NCBI GenBank assembly: GCA_017620455.1
Contig: JAFZQK010000044.1
Location: 1 to 14,371, forward strand
Reading direction: 5' to 3'
Origin: Clostridia bacterium
Lineage (GTDB): Bacteria; Bacillota_A; Clostridia; Christensenellales; Aristaeellaceae
Length of the DNA: 14,371 bases
Shown in pieces: positions 1 through 7,137 of the stretch (within the stretch, counting starts at the first letter, position 1; every line of letters begins with the position of its first letter). A program made the translations under genes and the position numbers. Below the pieces are notes generated by a model. It worked only from the letters and a program-made list of their open reading frames with translations, searched no databases and was not told where the DNA came from.

Positions 1-693
1 ATCGAAGGAGGAGAACGCCTGGGCGCCGGCCCATTCGTTCTGCATGATGCCCAGGAAATTCACCATCTGGTTGCACAGGGTGGACAGATGGGAGGCGGGG
101 GAGGAGGTGATCTTCCCCGGCACGCCGCCCAGGCCCTCCTGGATCAGCTGCTTGAGGCTCCAGCCCGCGCAGTAGCCGGTGAGCATGCTCAGGTCGTGCA
201 GGTGCAGCGCGGCGCTGCGGTGGGCCTCGGCGATTTCCTCATCGTATACTTCGCTCAGCCAGTAATTGGCGGTGATGGCCCCGGAGTTGGACAGGATCAG
301 CCCGCCCACGGAGTAGGTGACGGTGGAGTTTTCCTTCACCCGCCAGTCGTTGATCTGCAGATAATTGTCCACCAGGTCCTTATAGTTCAGCAGGGCGGAA
401 TTGATATTGCGCACCTTTTCCCGCTGTTTGCGGTACAGGATATAGGCCTTCGCCACGTCCGCGTAGCCGGATTCGGACAGTACCTTTTCCACGCTGTCCT
501 GAATGTCCTCCACGGCGATCTTCCCATCGCGGATCTTCTTATCAAAATCGCTGGTGACGTGCAAAGCCAGCAGGTCGATCACCGTGGGATGATACTGCTT
601 GCCGATGGCGTCAAAGGCCTTCGTGATGGCCGCGCTGATCTTGCTGATGGAAAAATCCACCACTTTCCCGTCCCGCTTGAGTACCTGGTACAT
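1..693 (-). CDS. nrdD: Anaerobic ribonucleoside-triphosphate reductase NrdD, N-terminal part (cut by window edge)
   Basis: Class III ribonucleotide reductase, which makes dNTPs from NTPs without oxygen using a glycyl radical installed by NrdG. Only the first 231 residues lie in the window. They begin MYQVLKRDGKVVDFS, the typical start of an ATP-cone allosteric domain (about residues 1-90). The family stretch with AEAHRSAALHLHDLSML and GYCAGWSLKQLIQEGLGG follows, then MQNEWAGAQAFSSFD at the edge. The glycyl-radical C-terminus lies outside. The ATG at 691-693 is preceded by AAGGGGG (about 703-709), which fixes the start. It has its own promoter and NrdR-like boxes just upstream, and the activase gene nrdG lies upstream on the same strand. 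The reading frame is intact. The family call is from recognised sequence, not from a search. Confidence 0.95.
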   Translation of the reverse strand, partial: MYQVLKRDGKVVDFSISKISAAITKAFDAIGKQYHPTVIDLLALHVTSDFDKKIRDGKIAVEDIQDSVEKVLSESGYADVAKAYILYRKQREKVRNINSALLNYKDLVDNYLQINDWRVKENSTVTYSVGGLILSNSGAITANYWLSEVYDEEIAEAHRSAALHLHDLSMLTGYCAGWSLKQLIQEGLGGVPGKITSSPASHLSTLCNQMVNFLGIMQNEWAGAQAFSSFD

Positions 694-769
694 AGAAAAG
701 AATCCCCCTTCGTGGCATGTTAAGCGTTTCTTCTGCCTGCGTGATTCTGAAAAATCCGGAGCAGATATA

Positions 770-798
770 ACGTTATCACATCCGAAAGGGGATGTCAA
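770..798 (-). promoter_or_regulatory. Promoter of nrdD
   Basis: On the minus strand TTGACA (793-798) is followed after exactly 17 bp by TAACGT (770-775). Transcription would start near 763, leaving a leader of about 70 nt before nrdD. The -35 hexamer lies inside the proximal NrdR-like box, which fits repression by occlusion. The -10 lies in a 10-bp palindrome, ATAACGTTAT (767-776). The -35 is perfect and the -10 is weak, as expected for a regulated promoter. Confidence 0.75.
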
Positions 799-849
799 TA
801 TGTTGTGGATAATTTAATAATTTAGGGTTTTCAAATCTATATGTTGTGG
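793..849 (-). promoter_or_regulatory. Pair of NrdR-like boxes upstream of nrdD
   Basis: Two near-identical 16-mers occur at 793-808 (TGTCAATATGTTGTGG on the plus strand) and 834-849 (AATCTATATGTTGTGG). Each fits the NrdR box consensus, recalled as ACACWATATATWGTGT, at the central ATAT, the TT/TW and the GTG, with C at position 4. They are 41 bp apart, about four helical turns, so they face the same side of the DNA. The proximal box overlaps the nrdD -35. NrdR is the ATP/dATP-sensing repressor of ribonucleotide reductase genes, so the position matches the function. The spacing is wider than the roughly three turns I recall as most common. No nrdR gene is in the window. Confidence 0.72.
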
Positions 850-857
850 TTTTTATT

Positions 858-892
858 CACCGGAAAGCACATAAACCCCACCGGAAAGCACA
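858..892. repeat. Short tandem direct repeat, 14 bp twice, 21-bp period
   Basis: CACCGGAAAGCACA occurs perfectly at 858-871 and at 879-892, offset by 21 bp or two helical turns. It lies between the nrdG stop and the distal NrdR-like box. It could be a binding site for a second regulator of nrdD, or a local duplication of no function. I recognise no known operator in it. Confidence 0.7.
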
Positions 893-904
893 ACCGGCAA
901 TCCG

Positions 905-1597
905 TCAGTCCACCCCCCGCAGCGCGGCGGCGGGCACAAAGCGCTGAGCAACGGCCAGGTATTCGCGCATCTGATCGGCGGAGGGGGCGTGAAGGCCCCC
1001 GAAGGGCACCGAATCCCGGTCGGCGAAGGCCTGGAGGAAGTAGCGCTTCGCCCCCGCGATCCACCGGCCGATGTGCTCAAAGTCCTCCGCGGCGTGCAAT
1101 TCCGCCACCACGGTGGTGCGGAATTCATAATCCGTTTCGCCCGCCATGAGCAGGGAAACGCTTTCCCGGACGGGCGTAAGGTCCATTTCCGGCAGCCCCG
1201 CGGTGCGGGCGTATTTTTCCGGGCTGTTCTTGATGTCCATGGCCACATACTGGGCCAGGCCCGCCTCCAGCACCCGCCCCAGCACGTCGGGATGCGCGCC
1301 GTTGGTATCCAGCTTAACGGGAAAGCCCGCGTCCCGGATGAGGGAAAGGAAGTCCGCAAGGTCCCGGCGCAGGCAGGGCTCGCCGCCGGTGACCGCTACC
1401 CCGTCCAGCAGCCCCCGGCGCTTTTCCAGGAAGGAGAAAAACTCCTCCTCCGTCATGATCCCGCTTCCGGGATTTTCCACCAGCTCGAAATTATGGCAGA
1501 AGGGGCATCTGAAATCGCACCCCCCCAGGAACACCGTGCAGGCCACCCGGCCGGGAAAATCCAGCAGGGTCATTTTCTGCAGTCCGTGAATCTTCAT
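905..1597 (-). CDS. nrdG: Anaerobic ribonucleotide reductase activating protein, radical SAM (NrdG2 type)
   Basis: Radical SAM enzyme (230 aa) that uses a 4Fe-4S cluster and S-adenosylmethionine to create the glycyl radical on NrdD. The protein opens KIHGLQKMTLLDFPGRVACT, as in the anaerobic RNR activating proteins. It has the cluster motif C27-x3-C31-x2-C34 within GGCDFRCPFCHN and the SAM-binding GGEP motif at 71-74. ATG at 1597 is preceded by AGGAAAGG. It lies 25 bp after the GNAT gene and is the last gene of the operon from the 3889-3917 promoter. nrdD lies 211 bp downstream with no clear terminator between, so some read-through is likely. Related radical SAM activases (for example PflA-like) share the fold, but the opening sequence and the nrdD neighbour support this call. 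Confidence 0.92.
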   Translation of the reverse strand: MKIHGLQKMTLLDFPGRVACTVFLGGCDFRCPFCHNFELVENPGSGIMTEEEFFSFLEKRRGLLDGVAVTGGEPCLRRDLADFLSLIRDAGFPVKLDTNGAHPDVLGRVLEAGLAQYVAMDIKNSPEKYARTAGLPEMDLTPVRESVSLLMAGETDYEFRTTVVAELHAAEDFEHIGRWIAGAKRYFLQAFADRDSVPFGGLHAPSADQMREYLAVAQRFVPAAALRGVD

Positions 1598-1622
1598 GCG
1601 TCCCGTCCTTTCCTGCGGCCGT

Positions 1623-2147
1623 TCACTTCAGCCGCATTTCCATGGTCCCGCTGGTAAAGGGAAAGAAATCGTATTTTTTCGTACTCACGGAAACAAAGCC
1701 GAATCCCTCGTACCATTTTTTCAGCGCCTTGTTCTCCTCCACGATCCCGATGGTGATTTTGCCAAAGCCAGCTTCCCGCGCCTGCTTTATCGCGTGGCGT
1801 ACCAGCAATTCCCCGACGCCCCGGCGCCGCAGCGCCGGCAGCACGCACAACCGTTCCATTTCGCACGTTCCGTTTCCCCGGTCCGAAAGCCCGTAGCAGC
1901 CCGCCATCCGCCCCTGCCCGTCGAAGCAGGCAAACATAGGGCGGCGCGGGTCCGCGATCCGCTGGCGGAGCGCTTCTTCCGTGGTGGCGAAGGCGGCGTA
2001 TCGGGGGGCGTTTTCCGGCGTCAGGCCGAATTCCTCCGCCACCGTCAGGAAGCTCCTGCGGATCACCTCGGCGCAGGCGGGCAGATCATCCCCGGTCAGC
2101 CGCCGGACGGACAGGGCTTCTTCCGCCCGGGTCAGCCGCTTTTCCAT
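1623..2147 (-). CDS. GNAT family N-acetyltransferase
   Basis: Protein of 174 aa with the Gcn5-related acetyltransferase fold, which transfers acetyl from acetyl-CoA to an amine; the substrate cannot be told. Motif A is clear, MERLCVLPALRRRGVGELL at about 97-115, with the acetyl-CoA pyrophosphate-binding R-x-x-G-x-G at 107-112. Motif B follows with VEENKALKKWYEGFGF at about 136-151, including the common tyrosine region before the FYE/YEGFGF turn. The start is fixed by a perfect AGGAGG overlapping the TAG stop of the upstream DUF4037 gene, so the two are translationally coupled. The C-terminal part (STKKYDFFPFTSGTMEMRLK) is typical of small-molecule GNATs. Its role beside an RNR activase gene is unclear. 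Confidence 0.88.
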   Translation of the reverse strand: MEKRLTRAEEALSVRRLTGDDLPACAEVIRRSFLTVAEEFGLTPENAPRYAAFATTEEALRQRIADPRRPMFACFDGQGRMAGCYGLSDRGNGTCEMERLCVLPALRRRGVGELLVRHAIKQAREAGFGKITIGIVEENKALKKWYEGFGFVSVSTKKYDFFPFTSGTMEMRLK

Positions 2148-2160
2148 CTGTGTTTTCCTC

Positions 2161-3102
2161 CTACACCGCCGCCAGGATATGCAGGTTGCGGATCTCCCCG
2201 TCTGCGATCCCGTCCTGCACGGAATAGGCGTGCTTTTCCAGATCGCCGCAGACGGCCTCCGTCAGGCCTTGGGACTGCAATTCGTCGATCACGTCGGCGG
2301 CGATGCCCTCCATCACGTCCTGCTTTTCCCGGGCGGTATCCCCGTCGTTCCCGGTGGTGAGCAGGTATTCCATCAGCTCCGCCAGCAGCGCCATTTTTGG
2401 CAGCGCCCGCATGGCCCGGAAGCTCCATTTGTAGTAGGGCTGATAAACGCCGTTGAGCAGGAACACCGTCTGCATCCCCGCCTTCACGAATTCGCACGCC
2501 GCCATTTGGGCCGCGCCGGTTTCCCCGTGGCGGAGGCAGCGGCCGTAATTGTACTGGCCGCTCTGGGCCATGAGCAGCAGCTGCCCGGCCAGCTTTTTCC
2601 GCCGGATATCCTCCGGATACCGGGCCAGACGTTCCCGGATGCGGGTCACAGTCCCCGGGCCGTCGTGGAAAATTTCGCCGTTCACCGCTTCTGCCAGGGC
2701 ATATTCCGGCACGGCCAGCCATTGCCTGAGCGTCAGAGCCCCGTCCGGCGCGCCGACCTTTACCGTAAAATACTCCGCCGTGCGCAGGACCCCCCGGCGG
2801 TTGCCGCCCACCGGCGCCATGAGGCCCCGCCTGAGGCCCATGAATTCCCGGGGCAGCTTGGCGTACGCCCGCTCCAGCAGGAACGCGTCCCGCCGGCTGA
2901 CGGTCTCCTCGTCCGGAAGGAACAGGCAGAATCCCGGCTCGAAATCGTGATCCCGGGAGATCTCATCGTCAAACCAGAAGCACTCCGATCCGCTGCCCGT
3001 CAGCCCCGCCGCGATCAGCGGCAGCAGCGCCGGGAACTGCTCCCGGAGCATGGGCAGCCCGTAGGCTTCAAAATACGCCCGGGCGATCTCAAGCCCTTTC
3101 AT
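2161..3102 (-). CDS. DUF4037 domain protein, nucleotidyltransferase-like
   Basis: Protein of 313 aa matching, by memory, the DUF4037 family of nucleotidyltransferase-like proteins. The N-terminal half has a nucleotidyltransferase-style signature: GSGSE at 36-40, an acidic DD pair at 45-46 and D-H-D at 51-53 (within FWFDDEISRDHDFEPGF). The C-terminal helical half (from about residue 140) resembles the DUF4037 domain proper, with GQYNYGRCLRHGET and YQPYYKWSFRAMRALP. The start ATG has AAGGAT upstream and overlaps the end of the TPR gene by 14 bp. TPR plus DUF4037 is a pairing I recall from other Clostridia. The substrate is unknown; nucleotide transfer to a small molecule or protein is an inference from the motif only. 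Confidence 0.8.
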   Translation of the reverse strand: MKGLEIARAYFEAYGLPMLREQFPALLPLIAAGLTGSGSECFWFDDEISRDHDFEPGFCLFLPDEETVSRRDAFLLERAYAKLPREFMGLRRGLMAPVGGNRRGVLRTAEYFTVKVGAPDGALTLRQWLAVPEYALAEAVNGEIFHDGPGTVTRIRERLARYPEDIRRKKLAGQLLLMAQSGQYNYGRCLRHGETGAAQMAACEFVKAGMQTVFLLNGVYQPYYKWSFRAMRALPKMALLAELMEYLLTTGNDGDTAREKQDVMEGIAADVIDELQSQGLTEAVCGDLEKHAYSVQDGIADGEIRNLHILAAV

Positions 3103-3865
3103 AAATCCTTTTCGCCCTCTCTTTCAGGTCTTGCGCCGCCAGGAAATAGCCGTAATACTCAAACGCGGGCGCGCATTTTTCGCACACGAAGGCGTAATAC
3201 CCGTCCCGGGGCACGCCCGGCGTATCCAGCAGGGCTTGGGCCTGGTCCAGCAGGGCGAAGATCCTTTCTTCTCCCTGCTCCATTCCCGCCTGGGCCGCCA
3301 CGGCGTCCGCCCGGTTCAGGCAGGTGACGGCCTGCTCCAGCTCCCCGTTTTCCACCCGCTTCATTTGCTCCATGGCCCGGTCGTAATACGCCTGCGCGTC
3401 CCCGTACCGGCCCAGGGCCGCGCAGCACAGCCCCATATTGTTGTACAGCCCGCCCAGCAGCTCCGGCGATGCGCCGCCCCGGGCGTAGGAATTTTCCGCC
3501 CGTTCAAACAGGCCCATGGCCCGTTCGTTTTCCCCGAAGGCGTTCAGGGCCGTGGCGGCGTTCACGCAGGTCGTTCCGGCGCTGACGGTGCCGGTATAAT
3601 CCATTTCCTCCAGCAGCGACAGCGCCCGGTCGATCTGGGGCAGGGCCTTGTCCCTTTCCCCGGTCTTGCGGTAATGGCCGATCAGCTCGTTGCGCAGCAT
3701 CAGTTCGCCCCGCAGGTCCTTCCCCGCCTGCGCCTCCGCCAGCCAGTACAAAAGATGCCTTTCCGCCCCGGCGTAATCCCGGCGGCTCATGTATTCATCC
3801 AGCTTTTCCGCGATGCGCCGCTGCGGCACCGGCAGATACCGCTCCAATCCTTCTCTTTCGTCCAT
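3089..3865 (-). CDS. Tetratricopeptide repeat protein
   Basis: Helical repeat protein of 258 aa, cytoplasmic (no signal peptide or membrane segment). TPR-like helix pairs are visible at about 56-89, 97-130 and 138-171. The clearest is GGLYNNMGLCCAALGRYGDAQAYYDRAM with the usual G/A/Y/A positions. It probably serves as a protein-binding partner for the DUF4037 protein encoded next, whose start it overlaps by 14 bp. The ATG at 3863-3865 was chosen because GGGAGG lies 6-11 bases upstream. A longer reading starting at 3910 would begin inside the promoter region, so it is not used. First gene of the operon, with a 5' leader of only about 17 nt. The family is general, so no specific function can be given. 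Confidence 0.85.
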   Translation of the reverse strand: MDEREGLERYLPVPQRRIAEKLDEYMSRRDYAGAERHLLYWLAEAQAGKDLRGELMLRNELIGHYRKTGERDKALPQIDRALSLLEEMDYTGTVSAGTTCVNAATALNAFGENERAMGLFERAENSYARGGASPELLGGLYNNMGLCCAALGRYGDAQAYYDRAMEQMKRVENGELEQAVTCLNRADAVAAQAGMEQGEERIFALLDQAQALLDTPGVPRDGYYAFVCEKCAPAFEYYGYFLAAQDLKERAKRIYERA

Positions 3866-3888
3866 GAGCCTCCCTCCCCTTTGGATAC

Positions 3889-3917
3889 AGCATACCACAC
3901 GCGCCGGCATTCGTCAA
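3889..3917 (-). promoter_or_regulatory. Promoter of the TPR-DUF4037-GNAT-nrdG operon
   Basis: On the minus strand TTGACG (3912-3917) and TATGCT (3889-3894) are separated by exactly 17 bp. The start of transcription would be near 3882, immediately before the ribosome binding site of the TPR gene. It lies just beyond the terminator of the preceding unit, so the four-gene operon is independently transcribed. Confidence 0.75.
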
Positions 3918-3975
3918 AGCAAAAGCCGCGCCGGCCCGCAACATCCCGAAAAGGCGGGCCCGTCCGTTTCCCGGC

Positions 3976-4006
3976 AAATAAAAACGCCGGGCAGGGCCGC
4001 CCGGCG
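3976..4006 (-). terminator. Rho-independent terminator of the cysE-cysS-MBL unit
   Basis: A perfect 8-bp GC stem, CGCCGGGC (3985-3992) and GCCCGGCG (3999-4006), encloses a 6-nt loop. On the minus strand it is followed by TTTTTATTT. It lies 27 bp after the stop of the metallo-hydrolase gene. Confidence 0.9.
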
Positions 4007-4033
4007 CTGAAGAGATGCTTTTGCAGGAGAGGA

Positions 4034-4900
4034 TCAGAACTGGCCCATGGTCTGGTGGATATACCAGTCCGTGCCGTCGCACTCCAGAATGACGGTGCCC
4101 GAACCGGAAAACTGGATGGGCAGCTTGCGGTAATGGGCCTGATCCTTGGTCTTGTCCGTTTTTTCGTTGTTGTAATTTGTGACCACGATATAGGCGGGGT
4201 CCACGGCGTCCAGGAAAGCCTTGATCATGGGGGTCAGCCCATGGTGGGCGGTTTTGATCACGTCGGCCTTGAGCAGGGCGGGGTCCAGGGTTTTCAGGAA
4301 ATGCTGCTGGGTATCGCCGATGATGTCGGCGCACAGCAGGGCGGAGCACGCGCCGTATTCGATCCGGGTCATGGCGGAGCGGGCGTTGATGCTGTAGCCC
4401 TCGGGCCAGTTGATCACCGTGACCGCGGCGCCGCCCAGGGGCAGCATGTCCCCGGAGGCGACCTGCCGATAGGGGATACCGGCCTTTTCCATGACGGCCA
4501 CGGTCTTTTTCTGGTTTTCCTCAACGTCGTGCTGGTCCTTGGGGAAGACGGATACGAATTCATCCGCCGTGAACCCGAAGGCCATCAGCGCCTTGAGGCC
4601 GTTGATGTGGTCGTCGTGGGGGTGGGTGCTGAACAGGTATCTGAAATGGCTGATCCCCCGGGCTTCCAGGGCCGTGCGCAGCTTCTCCCGGTATTTATAG
4701 GGGCCGCCGTCGATCATCATGCATTCGCCGCCGGCTTCCAGCAGCATGCAGTCGCCCTCGCCGGTGCGGAATACCGTCAGGCGCATCAGGTCTCTTTCCG
4801 CCCAGTCCTCCGGCGGGGTCTCCTCCACGTGCACGTCCGCCAGGGCGGCGGCGGGCAGCAGACACAGGATCAGCAGAATCACAAGCAGTTTCTTTTGCAT
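4034..4900 (-). CDS. Secreted metallo-beta-lactamase-fold hydrolase (ComEC C-terminal-like)
   Basis: Protein of 288 aa. Residues 1-21 form a classical signal peptide (MQKKLLVILLILCLLPAAALA, cleavage after ALA), so it is probably exported. The metallo-beta-lactamase motif THPHDDH lies at 92-98. The other metal ligands are likely D192 in CADIIGD and H219/H220 in KTAHHG. The layout (FRTGEGDCMLLEAGG, then HPHDDHINGL, then HHG) is that of stand-alone ComEC-type MBL proteins; several members of this broad group act on phosphodiesters. ComEC-like members often have HHGS; here it is HHGL. Gene 61 bp after cysS with no promoter seen between, ribosome site GGAG. It is the last gene of the T-box-controlled unit, so cysteine limitation may raise its expression. 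The substrate is unknown. Confidence 0.85.
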   Translation of the reverse strand: MQKKLLVILLILCLLPAAALADVHVEETPPEDWAERDLMRLTVFRTGEGDCMLLEAGGECMMIDGGPYKYREKLRTALEARGISHFRYLFSTHPHDDHINGLKALMAFGFTADEFVSVFPKDQHDVEENQKKTVAVMEKAGIPYRQVASGDMLPLGGAAVTVINWPEGYSINARSAMTRIEYGACSALLCADIIGDTQQHFLKTLDPALLKADVIKTAHHGLTPMIKAFLDAVDPAYIVVTNYNNEKTDKTKDQAHYRKLPIQFSGSGTVILECDGTDWYIHQTMGQF

Positions 4901-4961
4901 GGGATTTTCTCCGTTTCGTTTCCTTCATCCATAGAACGGGGCGGAGGCGCGTTTGCTTCCC

Positions 4962-6359
4962 TCAGGCTTTGGTGATGTTCTGGCCCTGGGGGGTGTCCTT
5001 CACGGCGTAGCCCGCGGCCAGGAGCGCGTCGCGCAGCTCGTCGCTGCGTTTCCAGTTCTTTTCCTTCCGGGCCTGAGCGCGCTCGTCCGCCAGGGCCTGG
5101 ATCTCCGCGGGCAGCCCGGCGTCCGCTTTTTTCATCAGCAGACCCAGCACGTCCGTAAGGCCGGTCAGGCCTTTGAGGACGCCTTCCACCGCGGCCCGGC
5201 TGCTCTGTTCGCTCAGGGACACGTTGGCGTCCTTCACGATCTCGAAAACCGCGCCCAGGGCGTCGGCGGTGTTCAGATCGTCGTCCATGGCGGCGTCGAA
5301 CCGGGCGGCGCTGTCCTTCACCCGGGAAAGCAGCGCTTCCTCCTCGGCGGTCAGGGGCCGGTCCGCGGCGTTTTTGAGCAGGAAAATCAGGTGATCCCGG
5401 GCGGTGTAAAGCCGCTGCAGGGAGGCGTGGGCCTGGGCCATCATGTCCCGGCTGAAATTCACGGGGCTGCGGTACTGGGCGGAGAGCATGAACATGCGCA
5501 CGTCCTCCGGATCGTACTCCTTGAGGATATCCCGGACGGTGAAGAAATTGCCCAGGGATTTGCTCATTTTTTCATTGTCGATGTTGATGAAGCCGTTGTG
5601 CATCCAGTACCGGGCGAAGGGCTTGCCGGTGGCGCACTCGCTCTGGGCCACCTCGTTTTCGTGGTGGGGGAAGAGAAGGTCCTTGCCGCCGCAGTGGATA
5701 TCGAAGGTTTCGCCCAGGTATTTCATGCTCATGGCGCTGCATTCGATGTGCCAGCCGGGACGGCCCTTGCCCCAGGGGGAATCCCAGGCGGGCTCCCCGG
5801 GCTTCTGGGCCTTCCAGAGGGCAAAATCCGCGGGATTGCGCTTCACGTCGTCCACGTCGATGCGGGCGCCGGCCTCCAGGTCCTCCAGGTTCTGGCCGGA
5901 GAGCTTGCCGTAGCCCTTGTCCTTTTCCACATCGAAGTACACGTCGCCGTTGACTTCGTAGGCGTAGCCCTTGTCCTGCAGCGTTTTTACCAGACGGATG
6001 ATCTCCCCGATGTGTTCCGTGGCCCGGGGATGCACCGTGGCCCGGCGGATGCCCAGGGCCTGGGCGTCCTGATAATATTCTTTGATGAAGCGGTCGCCCA
6101 GCTCTTTGACGGTGATGCCTTCCTGGTTGGCGCGGCGGATCATTTTGTCGTCGATGTCGGTGAAGTTCTGCACGAAGGTGACTTTATAGCCCCGGTGCTC
6201 CAGATACCGCCGCAGCACGTCGAAGGTGATGAAGGGGCGGGCGTTGCCGATATGAAAATAATCGTACACCGTGGGGCCGCAGGCGTAAATGCCCACCTTG
6301 CCGGGATGCAGGGGCACGAATTCTTCCTTTTTCCGGGATTGGCTGTTGTAGATCTGCAT
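4962..6359 (-). CDS. cysS: Cysteinyl-tRNA synthetase
   Basis: Class I aminoacyl-tRNA synthetase (465 aa, normal length) that charges tRNA-Cys. The HIGH-type signature is HIGN at 36-39, and the KMSKS motif is at 264-268. The zinc site that selects cysteine is complete by position: C27, C207, H232 and E236, with spacing matching the Escherichia coli enzyme as I recall it. The family blocks GIYACGPTVYDYFHIGNARP and GGKDLLFPHHENE are present. The gene starts 3 bases after the cysE stop, and its AGGAGG lies inside the end of cysE, so translation is coupled. Regulated with cysE by the T-box leader. Nothing odd in the frame. Confidence 0.98.
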   Translation of the reverse strand: MQIYNSQSRKKEEFVPLHPGKVGIYACGPTVYDYFHIGNARPFITFDVLRRYLEHRGYKVTFVQNFTDIDDKMIRRANQEGITVKELGDRFIKEYYQDAQALGIRRATVHPRATEHIGEIIRLVKTLQDKGYAYEVNGDVYFDVEKDKGYGKLSGQNLEDLEAGARIDVDDVKRNPADFALWKAQKPGEPAWDSPWGKGRPGWHIECSAMSMKYLGETFDIHCGGKDLLFPHHENEVAQSECATGKPFARYWMHNGFINIDNEKMSKSLGNFFTVRDILKEYDPEDVRMFMLSAQYRSPVNFSRDMMAQAHASLQRLYTARDHLIFLLKNAADRPLTAEEEALLSRVKDSAARFDAAMDDDLNTADALGAVFEIVKDANVSLSEQSSRAAVEGVLKGLTGLTDVLGLLMKKADAGLPAEIQALADERAQARKEKNWKRSDELRDALLAAGYAVKDTPQGQNITKA

Positions 6360-6362
6360 GGC

Positions 6363-7082
6363 TTATTTTTCCTCCTTCTTCTGCGTTTCGGGCGTGGTTC
6401 TGCGGGGACAGTCCTCCACGGGACAGGCGGCGCAGCTGTGGGGCGCGGTCTCCATTTCCTGCTGCTCGAACTGCTCCAATTGCTCCAGCTTGCCCTCGAT
6501 GGCCTCCACCTTTTCCAGCATGGGATCGGGCAGATCGCCGTGGTCCAGGTCGATATCCGGGCGGACGGCGGGGCCCCGGACGATGCGGCCGGGGTTGCCC
6601 ACCACGGTACACAGATCCGGCACGTCCTTGAGCACGATGGCCCCGGCGCCGATCTTCACGTGGTTCCCGATATTGATGGGCCCCAGCACCTTGCTGCCGG
6701 CCCCCACGGTGACGCCCCGGCCCAGGGTGGGATGGCGCTTGCCGGTGTCCTTGCCGGTGCCGCCCAGGGTGGCGCCCTGATAGATGGTGCAGTAATCGCC
6801 CACCACGGCGGTTTCGCCGATGACCACGCCGGTGCCGTGGTCGATGAACACGCCTTCCCCCAGGGTGGCCCCGGGATGGATGTCGATGCCGGTCCTCTGA
6901 TACGTGTGGAAATTGATCCACCGGGCCAGCAGGAAATGCCCCTTCAGGTACGCCCGGTGAGCCCGGCGGTGCCGCCGGACGGCGATAAAGCCGGGATAAC
7001 AGAAGAAGACCTCCGCCCGGGAATGGGCGGCCGGATCGCGGGCCATGACGGCGTCGATGTCCCGCTTCAGGGTGTCGAACAT
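6363..7082 (-). CDS. cysE: Serine O-acetyltransferase with Cys-containing C-terminal tail
   Basis: Makes O-acetylserine from serine and acetyl-CoA, the first step of cysteine synthesis. The 239-aa protein has a short N-terminal helical region (MFDTLKRDIDAVMARDPAA) and a left-handed beta-helix of hexapeptide repeats at about 66-165. The beta-helix holds the family block DHGTGVVIGETAVVGD (81-96) and QGATLGGTG (102-110). After the fold it carries a tail: a short charged helix, likely coiled coil, at about 187-209, then C217-x2-C220-x4-C225 and a lysine-rich end. That cysteine cluster is not usual in CysE as I know it. The start ATG has GGAGGAGG at ideal spacing. First gene after the T-box leader; cysS follows after 3 bases. 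Confidence 0.97.
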   Translation of the reverse strand: MFDTLKRDIDAVMARDPAAHSRAEVFFCYPGFIAVRRHRRAHRAYLKGHFLLARWINFHTYQRTGIDIHPGATLGEGVFIDHGTGVVIGETAVVGDYCTIYQGATLGGTGKDTGKRHPTLGRGVTVGAGSKVLGPINIGNHVKIGAGAIVLKDVPDLCTVVGNPGRIVRGPAVRPDIDLDHGDLPDPMLEKVEAIEGKLEQLEQFEQQEMETAPHSCAACPVEDCPRRTTPETQKKEEK

Positions 7083-7099
7083 GGGCAGCCTCCTCCTTC

Positions 7100-7137
7100 A
7101 AAAAAACGCATGCCCCTCTCCGAAGAGACGGGCATGC
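7100..7137 (-). terminator. T-box leader terminator before cysE
   Basis: On the minus strand GCATGCCC (7130-7137) pairs with GGGCATGC (7108-7115). An inner TCTC-TTCG-GAGA hairpin lies above a single G-G mismatch, and seven T residues (7100-7106) follow. It is the off state of the T-box. The 5' arm contains the bases that the antiterminator needs, so the two structures exclude each other. Confidence 0.92.

Noticed and set aside
88..723. Long plus-strand open frame opposite nrdD
   Set aside because: Low-complexity, GC-bias product with no family features; the opposite strand encodes clear NrdD.
767..776. Palindrome ATAACGTTAT as an operator at nrdD
   Set aside because: Short and overlapping the -10; symmetry of this size is common in AT-rich -10 regions and there is no second copy.
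3933..3960. Hairpin GGCCCGC / GCGGGCC just after the terminator at 3976-4006
   Set aside because: 14-nt loop and no T-run directly after it; at best a backup stop in a GC-rich gap.
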